Shown here: piece by piece, positions 37,960-46,376 of the stretch
Position numbering within the stretch: the first letter of the stretch is position 1
Layout: every line of letters starts with the position of its first letter
Source of the DNA: Pararhodobacter sp. SW119
Lineage (GTDB): Bacteria > Pseudomonadota > Alphaproteobacteria > Rhodobacterales > Rhodobacteraceae
Assembly (NCBI RefSeq): GCF_017811755.1
Contig: NZ_JADDJF010000001.1
Span: 1-64,000 of the forward strand
Length of the DNA stretch: 64,000 bases
Direction: 5' to 3'
Position numbers and translations under genes: made by a program
The notes under the pieces: model-generated
What the model saw: only the letters and a program-made list of their open reading frames with translations
The model's database searches: none
Told to the model about the DNA's origin: nothing

Positions 37960-39600
37960 GTGAGCAGAAAGACGGCGACGCCGGAAACCGAGATCGTCCT
38001 GAGCGACGACTGGATGCGCCCGCCAGGCAACCTGGAGGCGGAGCTGCGCAACCGGGGGGCCCGGCGCGGGGTGCTGACGCTCCTGCGCTCGCCGCTGGCG
38101 CGGCGGATCATCCTGTTCAACATGCTGGCGCTGGTGCTGCTGGCCGCGGGGGTGCTGTTCACCAACCCCTTCCGCGATACCCTGCTGCGCCAGCACGAAA
38201 CGGCGCTGCGCGCGCAGGCCGAGGCGCTGTCGGATATCCTGGCGGCCTCCGACGGCCCGGCGCGGGTGCGCGCGCTTGCGGCGCTGCGCCTGCCCATGGA
38301 AACCGAGGTGATGCTGATCGACCCGGCCGGCGAGGTGGTCTTTCGCCATGCCGGGGGTGACCAGGTCAGCAGGGCCGACCCGCCGCGCCGGACGGTGATC
38401 AGCGACGCGCTTGAGGCGCTCTGGTCGGGGTTCGCGGCGATTGCACCCCCGCCCAGCCCGCCGCCCGAGGATGCCACGGTGATCGCCGATCTGTTGCCCG
38501 CCGCGCGCGGTGGCGCCACCGCCAGCCGCGTTGTCCAGCAGGGCGCGCAGTTACGGATGCTGGTTGCCGTCCCGATCGGCGCCGGCGGCGAGGCGACCTC
38601 GGTGTTGGTCCTGCGGCAGGTTCCGCGCGCGCTGTCGCTGACCCTGCGCGCCGAGCGCGAGCAGGTCCTGCAGATGTTCGTCGTCGCCTTTCTGGTCTCC
38701 GTCGGTCTGAGCCTGGTGCTGGCCTCCACCATCGCGAATCCGCTGTCGGATCTGGCCACCGCCGCCGAACTGGGGCGCGATCGGCAGGTGCGCCGGATCA
38801 GCCCCGAGCGCGTGCGCATTCCCGACCTGGCCGGCCGCCCCGACGAGATCGGGCGGCTTTCGGTCGCCATGCGCGGCATGGTTTCGGCGCTCTACGACCG
38901 AATCGACGCGAACGAGCAATTCGCGGCCGACGTCGCGCACGAGATCAAGAACCCCCTCGCAAGCCTGCGCTCGGCCGTCGGCGCGCTGCGGATGACCAAG
39001 CGCGAGGACCAGATCGTGCGCCTGCTGGACGTGATCGAGCATGACGTGCGCCGCATCGACCGGCTGATCTCGGATACGTCGAACGCGTCGCGCCTCGACA
39101 GCGAACTGGTCAAGGAGACCGAGGAAACCTTCGATCTGTGCGGGACGCTGGAGGCGCTGAGCCGCCACCTGGCCCAAGAAGCCGAGGCGCAGGGCATCGA
39201 GTTTGTCATCGAGATGCCCGCGGAGCCGGTGATGATCCAGGGCCTGGAGGCGCGTCTGGCGCAGGTCTTCGTCAACCTGATCTCGAACGCGATCTCGTTC
39301 AGCCAGTCGGGGGACGTGGTGCGCGTCTGGGCGCGCAAGCGGGCGAACCGCGCGCTGGTGGTGGTCGAGGATACCGGTCCGGGCATCCCCGAAGCCGCGC
39401 TCGACAAGATCTTCAAGCGCTTCTATTCGGAACGCCCCGAAAGCCAGTTCGGCAACCACTCGGGGCTGGGTCTGGCGATTTCCAAGCAGATCGTCGAGGC
39501 CCATGGCGGCGTCATCTGGGCCGAGAACATCCGCGCCGCCGACGCCGCGGCGGACTCGCCGCCGCTGGGCGCGCGCTTCGTCGTCGGACTGCCGCTATGA
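37960..39600 (+). CDS. chvG: Sensor histidine kinase ChvG
   Basis: This 546-residue membrane kinase has two membrane helices (about residues 49-66 and 238-258) that flank a 170-residue periplasmic sensor. A HAMP linker follows, then the histidine H327 in DVAHEIKNPLASLRSA. The ATPase boxes are NLISNAISFS (N), DTGPGIP (G1) and GLGLAISKQIVEAHGG (G2). GTG is the start codon. ExoR, its periplasmic inhibitor in rhizobia, is not encoded nearby. It heads the run chvG-hprK-rapZ-EIIA-HPr, a conserved alphaproteobacterial order. Confidence 0.93.
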   Translation: MSRKTATPETEIVLSDDWMRPPGNLEAELRNRGARRGVLTLLRSPLARRIILFNMLALVLLAAGVLFTNPFRDTLLRQHETALRAQAEALSDILAASDGPARVRALAALRLPMETEVMLIDPAGEVVFRHAGGDQVSRADPPRRTVISDALEALWSGFAAIAPPPSPPPEDATVIADLLPAARGGATASRVVQQGAQLRMLVAVPIGAGGEATSVLVLRQVPRALSLTLRAEREQVLQMFVVAFLVSVGLSLVLASTIANPLSDLATAAELGRDRQVRRISPERVRIPDLAGRPDEIGRLSVAMRGMVSALYDRIDANEQFAADVAHEIKNPLASLRSAVGALRMTKREDQIVRLLDVIEHDVRRIDRLISDTSNASRLDSELVKETEETFDLCGTLEALSRHLAQEAEAQGIEFVIEMPAEPVMIQGLEARLAQVFVNLISNAISFSQSGDVVRVWARKRANRALVVVEDTGPGIPEAALDKIFKRFYSERPESQFGNHSGLGLAISKQIVEAHGGVIWAENIRAADAAADSPPLGARFVVGLPL

Positions 39601-39624
39601 GGGGGCCGCGCGCATGAGACCGCG

Positions 39625-40041
39625 ATGACGATCCTGCATGCTTCTGCCGTGGCCTTCGGGCGGGGGGGCGGCATCCTGATCCTAGGGTCGTCGGGCACGG
39701 GGAAATCGACGCTGGCGCTGCGGCTGATCGCGACCGGCGCGCAGCTTGTCGCCGATGACCGGACCATCGTGATCGCGCGGGGCGGGCAGCTCTTTGCGCG
39801 CGCACCGCGCCCCATCGCCGGGCTGATTGAGGCGCGCGGCACGGGCCTCGTGCGGCTTCTGCCGTTGCGGCTGGCCCGGCTGCGGCTGATCGTTGATCTG
39901 AACGCCCCGCCCGCCCGTATGCCTGAGGGAGCGACGCGCGATCTCGAAGGTGTGACACTTCCGCTACTGCCCGCGGGGGCTGGGGATGCTTTCCCTGCTG
40001 CGTTGCGGCATTATGTTGTGGAACTGAGTCGCAGGGCGTGA
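39625..40041 (+). CDS. hprK: Short-form HPr kinase/phosphorylase
   Basis: This 138-residue protein is the alphaproteobacterial short form of HprK: the catalytic half alone, without the N-terminal domain of Bacillus HprK. The P-loop is [13 protein letters not shown] (near residue 20), and [10 protein letters not shown] gives the Asp pair for metal. [17 protein letters not shown] follows. It would phosphorylate and dephosphorylate HPr on its regulatory serine, which is conserved in the HPr encoded 1.8 kb downstream. It stands 24 bases after chvG and 16 before rapZ. Confidence 0.9.
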   Translation: MTILHASAVAFGRGGGILILGSSGTGKSTLALRLIATGAQLVADDRTIVIARGGQLFARAPRPIAGLIEARGTGLVRLLPLRLARLRLIVDLNAPPARMPEGATRDLEGVTLPLLPAGAGDAFPAALRHYVVELSRRA

Positions 40042-40057
40042 ACGGAGGCGCCTTTAC

Positions 40058-40969
40058 ATGTCCCAGATTGCCGAACGCGCCGCCGGCGTGGTGCTGGTCA
40101 CCGGACCTTCCGGCGCCGGGCGGTCTTCGGCGATCAACGTGCTGGAGGATCTGGGCTTCGAGGCGATCGACAACCTGCCGCTGTCGCTGATCCCGCGCCT
40201 TCTGGATGGCCCGCCGCTGCCGCGCCCACTGGCGCTGGGGGTCGATGTGCGCAACCGGGACTTCTCGTCCAGCGCGATGATCGAGCTTGTGGACCGGCTC
40301 CACCGCGCGGAAACCGTCGGCTGCGAGCTTCTCTATCTCGACTGCGACATCGACACGCTCTTGCGCCGTTTCTCGGAAACCCGAAGGCGGCATCCGCTAA
40401 GCCCCGACGACGCGCCGATTGTCGGGCTGCGGCGCGAGATGGAGTTTCTGGCCCCGGTCCGCGAACGCGCCGATGTGCTGATCGACACCTCGGCGCTGAC
40501 GCCGCATCAGTTGCGGGCCGAACTGGCGCGCTGGTTCTCGCCGCCCTCAGGTCAGCCGATGGCGCTGCAGGTGCAGTCGTTTTCCTACAAGCGCGGGTTG
40601 CCGCGCGGTGTCGACATGGTCTTCGATTGCCGCTTCCTGGCCAATCCGCACTGGCAGCCTGCCCTGCGCGCGCGCGACGGCCGCGACGCCGAGGTCGTTG
40701 CCCATATCGAGGCCGACCCGCGTTTTTCGCCGTTTTTCGACCGTGTGCACGAACTGTTGGCATCTTTGCTCGATGCTTTCGTGGAAGAGGGCAAGACGAG
40801 TCTGACGGTCGCTTTCGGCTGTACCGGGGGAAAGCACAGATCCGTGGCAATGGCTGAAAAGATGGCGCAGACGCTTGCCGAGCAGGGCTGGCGGGTGTCA
40901 AAGAGGCACAGGGAACTGGAGCGGCAGTCGCTTGCCTCTCCGGTCGCGAAAACGGGATCAGGGACGTGA
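40058..40969 (+). CDS. rapZ: RapZ/YvcJ-family nucleotide-binding adapter
   Basis: This 303-residue protein has an N-terminal P-loop GPSGAGRSS (residues 16-24), in which the usual Lys is Arg, followed by [17 protein letters not shown]. The C-terminal domain carries [17 protein letters not shown], the signature that in E. coli binds sRNA and recruits RNase E. In alphaproteobacteria it sits with hprK and the PTS genes, and its role may differ from E. coli RNA decay. The Lys to Arg change may weaken nucleotide binding. Its stop overlaps the GTG of the EIIA gene. Confidence 0.92.
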   Translation: MSQIAERAAGVVLVTGPSGAGRSSAINVLEDLGFEAIDNLPLSLIPRLLDGPPLPRPLALGVDVRNRDFSSSAMIELVDRLHRAETVGCELLYLDCDIDTLLRRFSETRRRHPLSPDDAPIVGLRREMEFLAPVRERADVLIDTSALTPHQLRAELARWFSPPSGQPMALQVQSFSYKRGLPRGVDMVFDCRFLANPHWQPALRARDGRDAEVVAHIEADPRFSPFFDRVHELLASLLDAFVEEGKTSLTVAFGCTGGKHRSVAMAEKMAQTLAEQGWRVSKRHRELERQSLASPVAKTGSGT

Positions 40970-41367
40970 TCGGCATTGTCATTGTCGCGCATGGCGGACT
41001 GGCGCGCGAGTATCTCGCCGCGGTCGAGCATGTCGTCGGCAAGCAGGAAGGTATCCGGGCCATCGCGATCGAGTACGATCACGACCGCGGCGAGAAGCAG
41101 GACGAGATCTGCCGCGCCGCCGACGAGGTCGACACGGGGCAGGGCGTGCTGGTGGTCACCGACATGTTCGGGGGATCGCCGTCGAACCTGTCGCTACCGG
41201 CCTGCATGCCGCCCAATCGCCGCATCCTTTATGGCGCCAACCTGCCGATGCTGATCAAGCTTGCCAAGTCGCGCAATTTCACGGTAGCCGAGGCCACCGC
41301 GCTGGCGCTGGAGGCTGGGCGCAAGTACATCAACTGCATCGAGGTGTCGGGCGGGCGCGGCGTCTGA
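40966..41367 (+). CDS. Mannose-type PTS EIIA component
   Basis: This 133-residue cytoplasmic protein has the EIIA(Man) fold, with the phosphorylated histidine H9 in [10 protein letters not shown] and [13 protein letters not shown] as the second active-site strand. No EIIB, EIIC or EIID gene accompanies it, so it is likely regulatory rather than transporting. GTG start, overlapping the rapZ stop; the HPr gene follows after 24 bases. In related bacteria it is thought to serve as the end acceptor of a nitrogen- or carbon-related PTS chain. Confidence 0.92.
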   Translation: MIGIVIVAHGGLAREYLAAVEHVVGKQEGIRAIAIEYDHDRGEKQDEICRAADEVDTGQGVLVVTDMFGGSPSNLSLPACMPPNRRILYGANLPMLIKLAKSRNFTVAEATALALEAGRKYINCIEVSGGRGV

Positions 41368-41391
41368 GGCGGCGCCGGTGGGGGAAGTCGA

Positions 41392-41664
41392 TTGAGCGCC
41401 GAACGCATCCTGAAGATCGTCAACGAGAAGGGGCTGCATGCCCGGGCCTCGGCCAGGTTCGTCGAGGTGGTCGAGAAGTTCGACGCCGAGGCCGAGGTCG
41501 AGAAGGACGGGATGAGCGTTTCGGGCGATTCGATCATGGGTCTTCTGATGCTCGCCGCCTCGCGCGGGACCGAGATCGTGGTGCGCACCGAAGGCGCGCA
41601 GGCCGAGGCGCTGATGGACGCGCTGGCCGCGCTGGTCGAGGACCGCTTCGGCGAGGGGTTCTGA
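41392..41664 (+). CDS. ptsH: Phosphocarrier protein HPr
   Basis: This 90-residue HPr carries the active-site histidine H16 in NEKGLHARASARF and a regulatory serine S47 in VSGDSIMGLLML, the target of HprK. It uses a TTG start with GGGGGAAG upstream. It would take phosphate from EI(Ntr) (PtsP, not in the window) and pass it to the EIIA encoded just upstream. It ends the chvI-to-ptsH run; a pair of composite repeat elements separates it from the convergent hbd gene. Confidence 0.93.
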   Translation: MSAERILKIVNEKGLHARASARFVEVVEKFDAEAEVEKDGMSVSGDSIMGLLMLAASRGTEIVVRTEGAQAEALMDALAALVEDRFGEGF

Positions 41665-41716
41665 GAGCGCCATGGGCCCTTTCGGACGACCTTCGGGCCG
41701 GTCGCGGCCCGTGCAG

Positions 41717-41789
41717 GCGTCCGCATGCGGACGCTTTGGCAAGGCCATGATTTCATTGGCGTAATCGACGCCGTTAACCGCAATGAAAT
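41717..41789 (+). repeat. Convergent-gap composite element, copy c
   Basis: The palindrome GCGTCCGCATGCGGACGC (41717-41734) is followed by TTAACCGCAATGAAAT (41774-41789). Measured from the 14-base core (41719-41732) the spacer is 41 bases; it contains GGCAAGGC. It points toward copy d, forming an inverted pair in the ptsH-hbd gap. Confidence 0.8.
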
Positions 41790-41825
41790 GTTTGGCATGG
41801 CTCCACGGTCGAGGTCCGCGCGAAC

Positions 41826-41897
41826 CTTTCATTGCGGTTAACGGCCCGAAATTTCAGTACATAATCAATGCCTTGCCGGTCTGCTCACGCGTGAGCA
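41826..41897 (-). repeat. Convergent-gap composite element, copy d
   Basis: On the minus strand TGCTCACGCGTGAGCA (41897-41882) precedes TTAACCGCAATGAAAG (41841-41826). From the 14-base core the spacer is 41 bases, with GGCAAGGC near its start. Copies c and d face each other, their motifs 36 bases apart, although their palindromes have different sequences. Confidence 0.8.
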
Positions 41898-41952
41898 CCC
41901 CTCGCGCGTCCGGCGTCCGATCCGGGCGGGGATCGCCCCCCGGGCCGGCCTT

Positions 41953-42828
41953 TCAGCGCGTCGGCACCGGGGTCTCGCCGCGGTAGTCGTAGAAGCCGCG
42001 CTTGGTCTTGCGGCCCAGCCAGCCGGCCTCGACATACTTGGTCAGCAGCGGGCAGGGGCGGTATTTCGTGTCCGCCAGACCGTCGTGCAGGACGTTCATG
42101 ATCGCAAGGCAGGTGTCGAGCCCGATGAAATCGGCCAGCTCCAGCGGCCCCATCGGATGGTTCGCACCCAGCTTCAGCGACTCGTCGATGGACCGGACAT
42201 TCCCGACGCCTTCGTAAAGCGTATAGACCGCCTCGTTGATCATCGGCATCAGGATGCGGTTGACGATGAAGGCGGGGAAATCCTCGGCGCTGGCCGCGGT
42301 CTTTTCCAGCTTCTCGACCACCTTGATCATGGTCTGATAGGTGGCGTCGTCGGTGGCGATGCCGCGGATCAGTTCCACCAGCTGCATCACCGGCACCGGG
42401 TTCATGAAGTGGAACCCCATGAACTTTTCCGGCCGGTCGGTCCGGCTGGCCAGCCGCGTGATCGAGATCGACGAGGTGTTCGAGGTCAGGATCGTGGTCG
42501 GCTTCAGATGCGGCAGCAGATCCTCGAAGATCGCCTGCTTGACCGTCTCGCGCTCGGTCGCGGCCTCGATGATCAGGTCGGACGGGCCGAGGTCGGTCAG
42601 CGTGGTCGTGGTCTTGATGCGGGCCAACGCGGCGTCGCGGTCCTTGGCGCTGAGCTTCTCGCGGCTGACCTGCCGATCGAGGTTTCGCTCGATCAACGCC
42701 ATCGCCTTTTCCAGTGCCTCCTGGCTGATATCGGTCATCAGCACGTCGAACCCGGCCACTGCGAAGACATGCGCGATGCCGTTGCCCATCTGGCCCGCGC
42801 CCACGACGCCCACGGTCTTGATGTCCAT
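41953..42828 (-). CDS. hbd: 3-hydroxybutyryl-CoA dehydrogenase
   Basis: This 291-residue NAD(P)-dependent enzyme interconverts acetoacetyl-CoA and 3-hydroxybutyryl-CoA. The Rossmann motif is VGVVGAGQMGNGIAHVFA. The catalytic histidine is in GFHFMNPVPVMQLVELI, and NHPMGPLELADFIGLDTCL lies in the C-terminal helical domain. The ATG at MDIKTVG has GGGGACAG upstream; other in-frame starts lie 4-6 codons earlier. With etfBA nearby it fits butyrate or polyhydroxybutyrate metabolism. It is divergent from the small membrane protein gene. Confidence 0.93.
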   Translation of the reverse strand: MDIKTVGVVGAGQMGNGIAHVFAVAGFDVLMTDISQEALEKAMALIERNLDRQVSREKLSAKDRDAALARIKTTTTLTDLGPSDLIIEAATERETVKQAIFEDLLPHLKPTTILTSNTSSISITRLASRTDRPEKFMGFHFMNPVPVMQLVELIRGIATDDATYQTMIKVVEKLEKTAASAEDFPAFIVNRILMPMINEAVYTLYEGVGNVRSIDESLKLGANHPMGPLELADFIGLDTCLAIMNVLHDGLADTKYRPCPLLTKYVEAGWLGRKTKRGFYDYRGETPVPTR

Positions 42829-42972
42829 TACTGTCCCCATCTTCAACTGCGCCAGACCTTATGCGCCCACGCGCGGCAGGCGCAAGCCCAAGCGGGCCGT
42901 CGTTCCGCGGTTCCGCTTTGTCGGCGCGGGAAGTTGCGGTAGACTGTTGGGGATCAACCGAAAGGCGGCGCC

Positions 42973-43674
42973 ATGCAGATCGTCGCGCTCGACGGGGCGA
43001 AACTTCTCGCGCTCATGCTCGCCGGCGGCATCTTCGCGCTGGCGGGCCTGTGGCTCATGTTCCGCCCACAGCCGGCCGGGGAAGCGGCGCGGATCGAGCT
43101 TTTCGGCTTGAAGTTTCAGGCGAGTTCGGCAGGCCTGTTAGTCTTCCTGATTGGCGCGTTATTCTTGGCGGTGCCAATCTTTGTGCCCGAGAAGCCGGCG
43201 TCGACGGGTGCCCAGGCGCGCGCCGGGGTGGGGGGCACCGGCTTACAGACGGACGAGTCGGGGACTGGCGAAGGCCAGAGGGCGATCATCCTGCCCGGCG
43301 GCGCCGAGGCCGCTGAGAGCGAGCCGAACGACACGATCCATGAAGCAAATCAGATCATGCTAGGCGTGTATTATTCCGGCAATCTCACACCTTCTCGAAA
43401 CGATAGCCGCGATTGGTTCGTATTCGACACCGCCGAACTTCACGGTCAGGAAGTGGATATAAAGATAAGGAGCCTCGCGCAGAACAACATATGCAAAGCT
43501 TCCGCCCATGATGATCGCGAGCAGCTCATTGCGACCTGGGATTTTCCAAGGGAAGGAAGTTCGAACTACCGACGAGTCTTTGTTGGCAACGCCGCACACA
43601 TGTTTGTCCGGATCTTCAACGACTACAACTATTCCTGCCGCTACGAACTTCGAATTGATCGGACCCCCGAGTAA
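42973..43674 (+). CDS. Two-helix membrane protein with PPC-like extracytoplasmic domain
   Basis: This 233-residue protein starts with two membrane helices (about residues 9-30 and 52-70) around a short cytoplasmic loop. After a Gly/Thr linker comes an extracytoplasmic part opening with AESEPNDTIHEANQI and SRDWFVFDTAEL, the pattern of PPC-type beta-sandwich domains. No enzyme domain is present. The second half (about 43330-43670) is visibly richer in A and T, with codons such as ATA, TTA and AGG, than any other gene here, so it may be of foreign origin or fast-evolving. Function is unknown. Confidence 0.65.
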   Translation: MQIVALDGAKLLALMLAGGIFALAGLWLMFRPQPAGEAARIELFGLKFQASSAGLLVFLIGALFLAVPIFVPEKPASTGAQARAGVGGTGLQTDESGTGEGQRAIILPGGAEAAESEPNDTIHEANQIMLGVYYSGNLTPSRNDSRDWFVFDTAELHGQEVDIKIRSLAQNNICKASAHDDREQLIATWDFPREGSSNYRRVFVGNAAHMFVRIFNDYNYSCRYELRIDRTPE

Positions 43675-43688
43675 ACCGGGGGTCCGAT
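43658..43688. terminator. Perfect hairpin overlapping a stop codon
   Basis: ATCGGACCCCCG and CGGGGGTCCGAT form a perfect 12-bp stem; the seven-base loop AGTAAAC contains the TAA stop of the membrane protein gene. It lies in the 24-bp gap to the convergent etfA gene and probably stops transcription from both sides. Confidence 0.65.
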
Positions 43689-43698
43689 GGAGCGTGGT

Positions 43699-44628
43699 TC
43701 AGCCGAGCTTTTCCGTCAGTTCCGGCACGATCTGGAACAGGTCGCCCACCAGGCCGTAGTCGGCGACCTGGAAGATCGGGGCTTCCTCGTCCTTGTTGAT
43801 CGCGACGATGACCTTGCTGTCCTTCATCCCCGCCAGGTGCTGGATCGCGCCCGAGATGCCGACGGCGATGTAGAGGCTCGGCGCCACGACCTTGCCGGTC
43901 TGGCCGACCTGCCAGTCGTTCGGCGCGTAGCCCGAATCGACCGCCGCGCGAGAGGCGCCGACGGCGGCGCCCAGCTTGTCGGCCAGCTTCTCGATCATCT
44001 CGAAATTCTCTTCCGAGCCGACGCCGCGGCCGCCCGAGACGACGATGCCCGCGGAGGTGAGTTCCGGCCGGTCCGAGGCCGCGACCTTGTCCTCGACCCA
44101 TTCGGTAAGGCCGGGATTGTCGGCGGCGCCGATCTCCTCGACCTCGGCCGAGCCGCCGTCGCCGGCGGCGTCGAAGGTCGAGGTGCGGATGGTCACGACC
44201 TTGACCTTGTCGGACGTCTTCACCGTCTGGAGCGCGTTGCCGGCGTAGATCGGGCGCTCGAACGTGTCGGCGTCGACGATGCCCGAGACATCCGAGATCA
44301 CCATGACGTCGAGAAGGGCCGCGACGCGGGGCATGACGTTCTTGGCGTCCGTCGTCGCCGGGGCCATGATGTGGCTGTAGTCGCCGGCGAGGCTGACGAT
44401 CAGCGCCGCGGTCGGTTCGGCGAGGCGGTGGCCGAGGCTCGCATCCTCGGCGCAGAGCACCTTGGCGACGCCCTCGATCTTCGCCGCCTCGGCCGCCGCC
44501 TCCTTGGCGCGCGCGCCGGCGCAGAGGACGGTGACATCGCCGAGTTGTTTCGCGGCGGTGACCGACTTGGCGGTGGCGTCGCGGTTCAGATGCCCGTCGG
44601 TGACTTCGCCCAGAAGAAGAACAGCCAT
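43699..44628 (-). CDS. etfA: Electron transfer flavoprotein alpha subunit
   Basis: This 309-residue FAD-carrying subunit takes electrons from acyl-CoA dehydrogenases and passes them to ETF-ubiquinone oxidoreductase. The C-terminal FAD domain holds [28 protein letters not shown] and [21 protein letters not shown], then [21 protein letters not shown]. The ATG overlaps the etfB stop by one base. It pairs with EtfB, and would serve the Mcd and AidB-like dehydrogenases in this window as well as others. Confidence 0.96.
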   Translation of the reverse strand: MAVLLLGEVTDGHLNRDATAKSVTAAKQLGDVTVLCAGARAKEAAAEAAKIEGVAKVLCAEDASLGHRLAEPTAALIVSLAGDYSHIMAPATTDAKNVMPRVAALLDVMVISDVSGIVDADTFERPIYAGNALQTVKTSDKVKVVTIRTSTFDAAGDGGSAEVEEIGAADNPGLTEWVEDKVAASDRPELTSAGIVVSGGRGVGSEENFEMIEKLADKLGAAVGASRAAVDSGYAPNDWQVGQTGKVVAPSLYIAVGISGAIQHLAGMKDSKVIVAINKDEEAPIFQVADYGLVGDLFQIVPELTEKLG

Positions 44629-45389
44629 CAGATCACCCCCGCTTCGTCTTTCAGTTTCGCGATCAGTTCGTCGACCGAGCCTACCTTGACCCCGGCCTTG
44701 CGCGTCGGCGGCTCGGCGGTCTTGACGATGCTCAGGCGCGGCGCGACGTCGACGCCGTAGTCATCGGGCGTCTTTTCGTCGAGCGGCTTCTTCTTGGCCT
44801 TCATGATGTTGGGAAGGCTTGCGTAGCGCGGCTCGTTCAGGCGCAGGTCGACGCTGACGATGCAGGGCATCTTGGCCTTGATGGTCTGCAGACCGCCATC
44901 GACCTCGCGCGTGACCAGGGCGTGGTCGCCCTCAATCGTCACTTCGGAGGCGAAGGTGGCCTGGCTCCAGCCCAGAAGGGCGGAGAGCATCTGGCCGGTG
45001 GCGTTCATGTCGTTATCGATCGCCTGCTTGCCGCAGATGACGAGGCCGGGCTCCTCCTCCTTCACCACCGCGGCGAGGAGCTTGGCGACGGCCAGGGGTT
45101 CGATGTCGGTGTGCACATCATCGGCGGCGACGATCAGGATGGCGCGGTCGGCGCCCATGGCGAGCGCGGTGCGCAGGGTTTCCTGCGCCTGCTTGACGCC
45201 GATGGAAACCGCGACGACCTCGGTGACCACGCCCTTTTCCTTCAGCCGGATCGCCTCTTCGACGGCGATCTCGTCAAAGGGGTTCATCGACATCTTGACG
45301 TTCGCCAGATCGACACCGCTGCCATCGCCCTTCACCCGGACCTTGACGTTGTAGTCGATCACCCGCTTCACAGGTACGAGTACCTTCAT
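44628..45389 (-). CDS. etfB: Electron transfer flavoprotein beta subunit
   Basis: This 253-residue subunit binds AMP. The N-terminus [19 protein letters not shown] and the blocks [19 protein letters not shown] and [17 protein letters not shown] are diagnostic, as is [36 protein letters not shown] precedes the ATG. It is the first gene of etfB-etfA; the 146 bases upstream (45390-45535) contain no gene and probably the promoter. Confidence 0.96.
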   Translation of the reverse strand: MKVLVPVKRVIDYNVKVRVKGDGSGVDLANVKMSMNPFDEIAVEEAIRLKEKGVVTEVVAVSIGVKQAQETLRTALAMGADRAILIVAADDVHTDIEPLAVAKLLAAVVKEEEPGLVICGKQAIDNDMNATGQMLSALLGWSQATFASEVTIEGDHALVTREVDGGLQTIKAKMPCIVSVDLRLNEPRYASLPNIMKAKKKPLDEKTPDDYGVDVAPRLSIVKTAEPPTRKAGVKVGSVDELIAKLKDEAGVI

Positions 45390-45535
45390 GGATGTCCTTC
45401 TCCTCTCTTCAGCCCCGCCGCCGACGGAAGGGCGCAAAAAATTCGCCCCCGCTTCCTAGCGCCTTCGGTGACTGGAAAACAGAGGGAATGCGACCGATTT
45501 CCGCGTCTCGACGCCGCGTTGGCGGGCAAGCGCGC

Positions 45536-46108
45536 TCATCGGTTCGCGCCGGGAACCCAGAGAATGTCTTCGGCGCCGTTGTCGTTGGCGACGCGACCGG
45601 CGACGAAGAGCCAGTCGGAAAGCCGGTTCAGATAGCGCAGCGCGGGCGGATTGACGTCCTCGGCGCGCGACAACTCCACCGTGAGGCGTTCGGCCCGGCG
45701 GCATATGGTGCGCGCAAGGTGCAGGTGCGCCGCCAGCGCCGATCCGCCCGGAAGGATGAAGCTGCGCAGCGGTTGCAGGTTCGCGTTCATCGCGTCGATT
45801 TCGGCCTCCAGCCGGTCGACCTGCGCGTCGATCATGCGCAGGGGGGTGTAGCCGGCCTCGGAATCCTTGGCGATGTCGGGGCGGCAGAGGTCGGCGCCCA
45901 GATCGAAGAGGTCGTTCTGGATACGGGCGATCATCCCGGACAAGTCGCCCTCGGCGTGGAGCCGCGCGAGGCCGAGGGTCGAATTCAGCTCGTCCACGGT
46001 GCCGTAGGCGTCGACCCGCGGCGCGAATTTCGGTACCCGCGCGCCGTTTCCGAGCGCCGTCTCGCCCTTGTCGCCGGTGCGGGTGTAGATGCGATTGAGT
46101 ACGACCAT
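45536..46108 (-). CDS. pduO: Cob(I)alamin adenosyltransferase, PduO type
   Basis: This 190-residue trimeric enzyme makes adenosylcobalamin from cob(I)alamin and ATP. The N-terminal ATP loop is YTRTGDKGETALGNG. The two helical signatures RTICRRAERLTVEL and LNRLSDWLFVAGR are both present. Adenosylcobalamin is needed by methylmalonyl-CoA and ethylmalonyl-CoA mutases, in line with mcd and prpE here. No cobalamin riboswitch was recognised. It follows the HIG1-like gene by four bases, so the two are likely co-transcribed. Confidence 0.93.
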   Translation of the reverse strand: MVVLNRIYTRTGDKGETALGNGARVPKFAPRVDAYGTVDELNSTLGLARLHAEGDLSGMIARIQNDLFDLGADLCRPDIAKDSEAGYTPLRMIDAQVDRLEAEIDAMNANLQPLRSFILPGGSALAAHLHLARTICRRAERLTVELSRAEDVNPPALRYLNRLSDWLFVAGRVANDNGAEDILWVPGANR

Positions 46109-46112
46109 GTGT

Positions 46113-46319
46113 TCAGCCCCTTGTCTTGAACCAGGCGAAAGCCACGATCAGGATCACCGCCACGAACTGCGCGCCCAGCCGCCAGCGCATCAGCCGGTTG
46201 GCGTTGCGCCGGTTGAACTCGCCGCCCCGGGCAAAGCTGCCGATGCCGAAGACGAGGATCCCCAGCACCGCGATCGAGGCGATCTCGGCGACGATGAACA
46301 GTGGGTCTGACAGAAGCAT
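46113..46319 (-). CDS. Twin-transmembrane small protein (HIG1-like)
   Basis: This 68-residue protein has two hydrophobic helices (FIVAEIASIAVLGILVFGIGSFA and GAQFVAVILIVAFAWF) joined by FNRRNANRLMRWRL. The loop with its Arg-rich RRxxANRLMRWR pattern matches the HIG1 domain; eukaryotic HIG1 proteins associate with respiratory complexes, and bacterial ones are largely unstudied. AAAGGGGGG lies before the ATG. It is first in a likely two-gene unit with pduO. Confidence 0.75.
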   Translation of the reverse strand: MLLSDPLFIVAEIASIAVLGILVFGIGSFARGGEFNRRNANRLMRWRLGAQFVAVILIVAFAWFKTRG

Positions 46320-46376
46320 GCGCCCCCCTTTCCGTGGCGTCGATATAGCCGGCGCCGCGGTCATTGCCAGCCCCGC

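Noticed and set aside
46109-46376. Cobalamin riboswitch for pduO
   Set aside because: The region upstream of pduO is mostly the HIG1-like gene, and the B12-box was not found.
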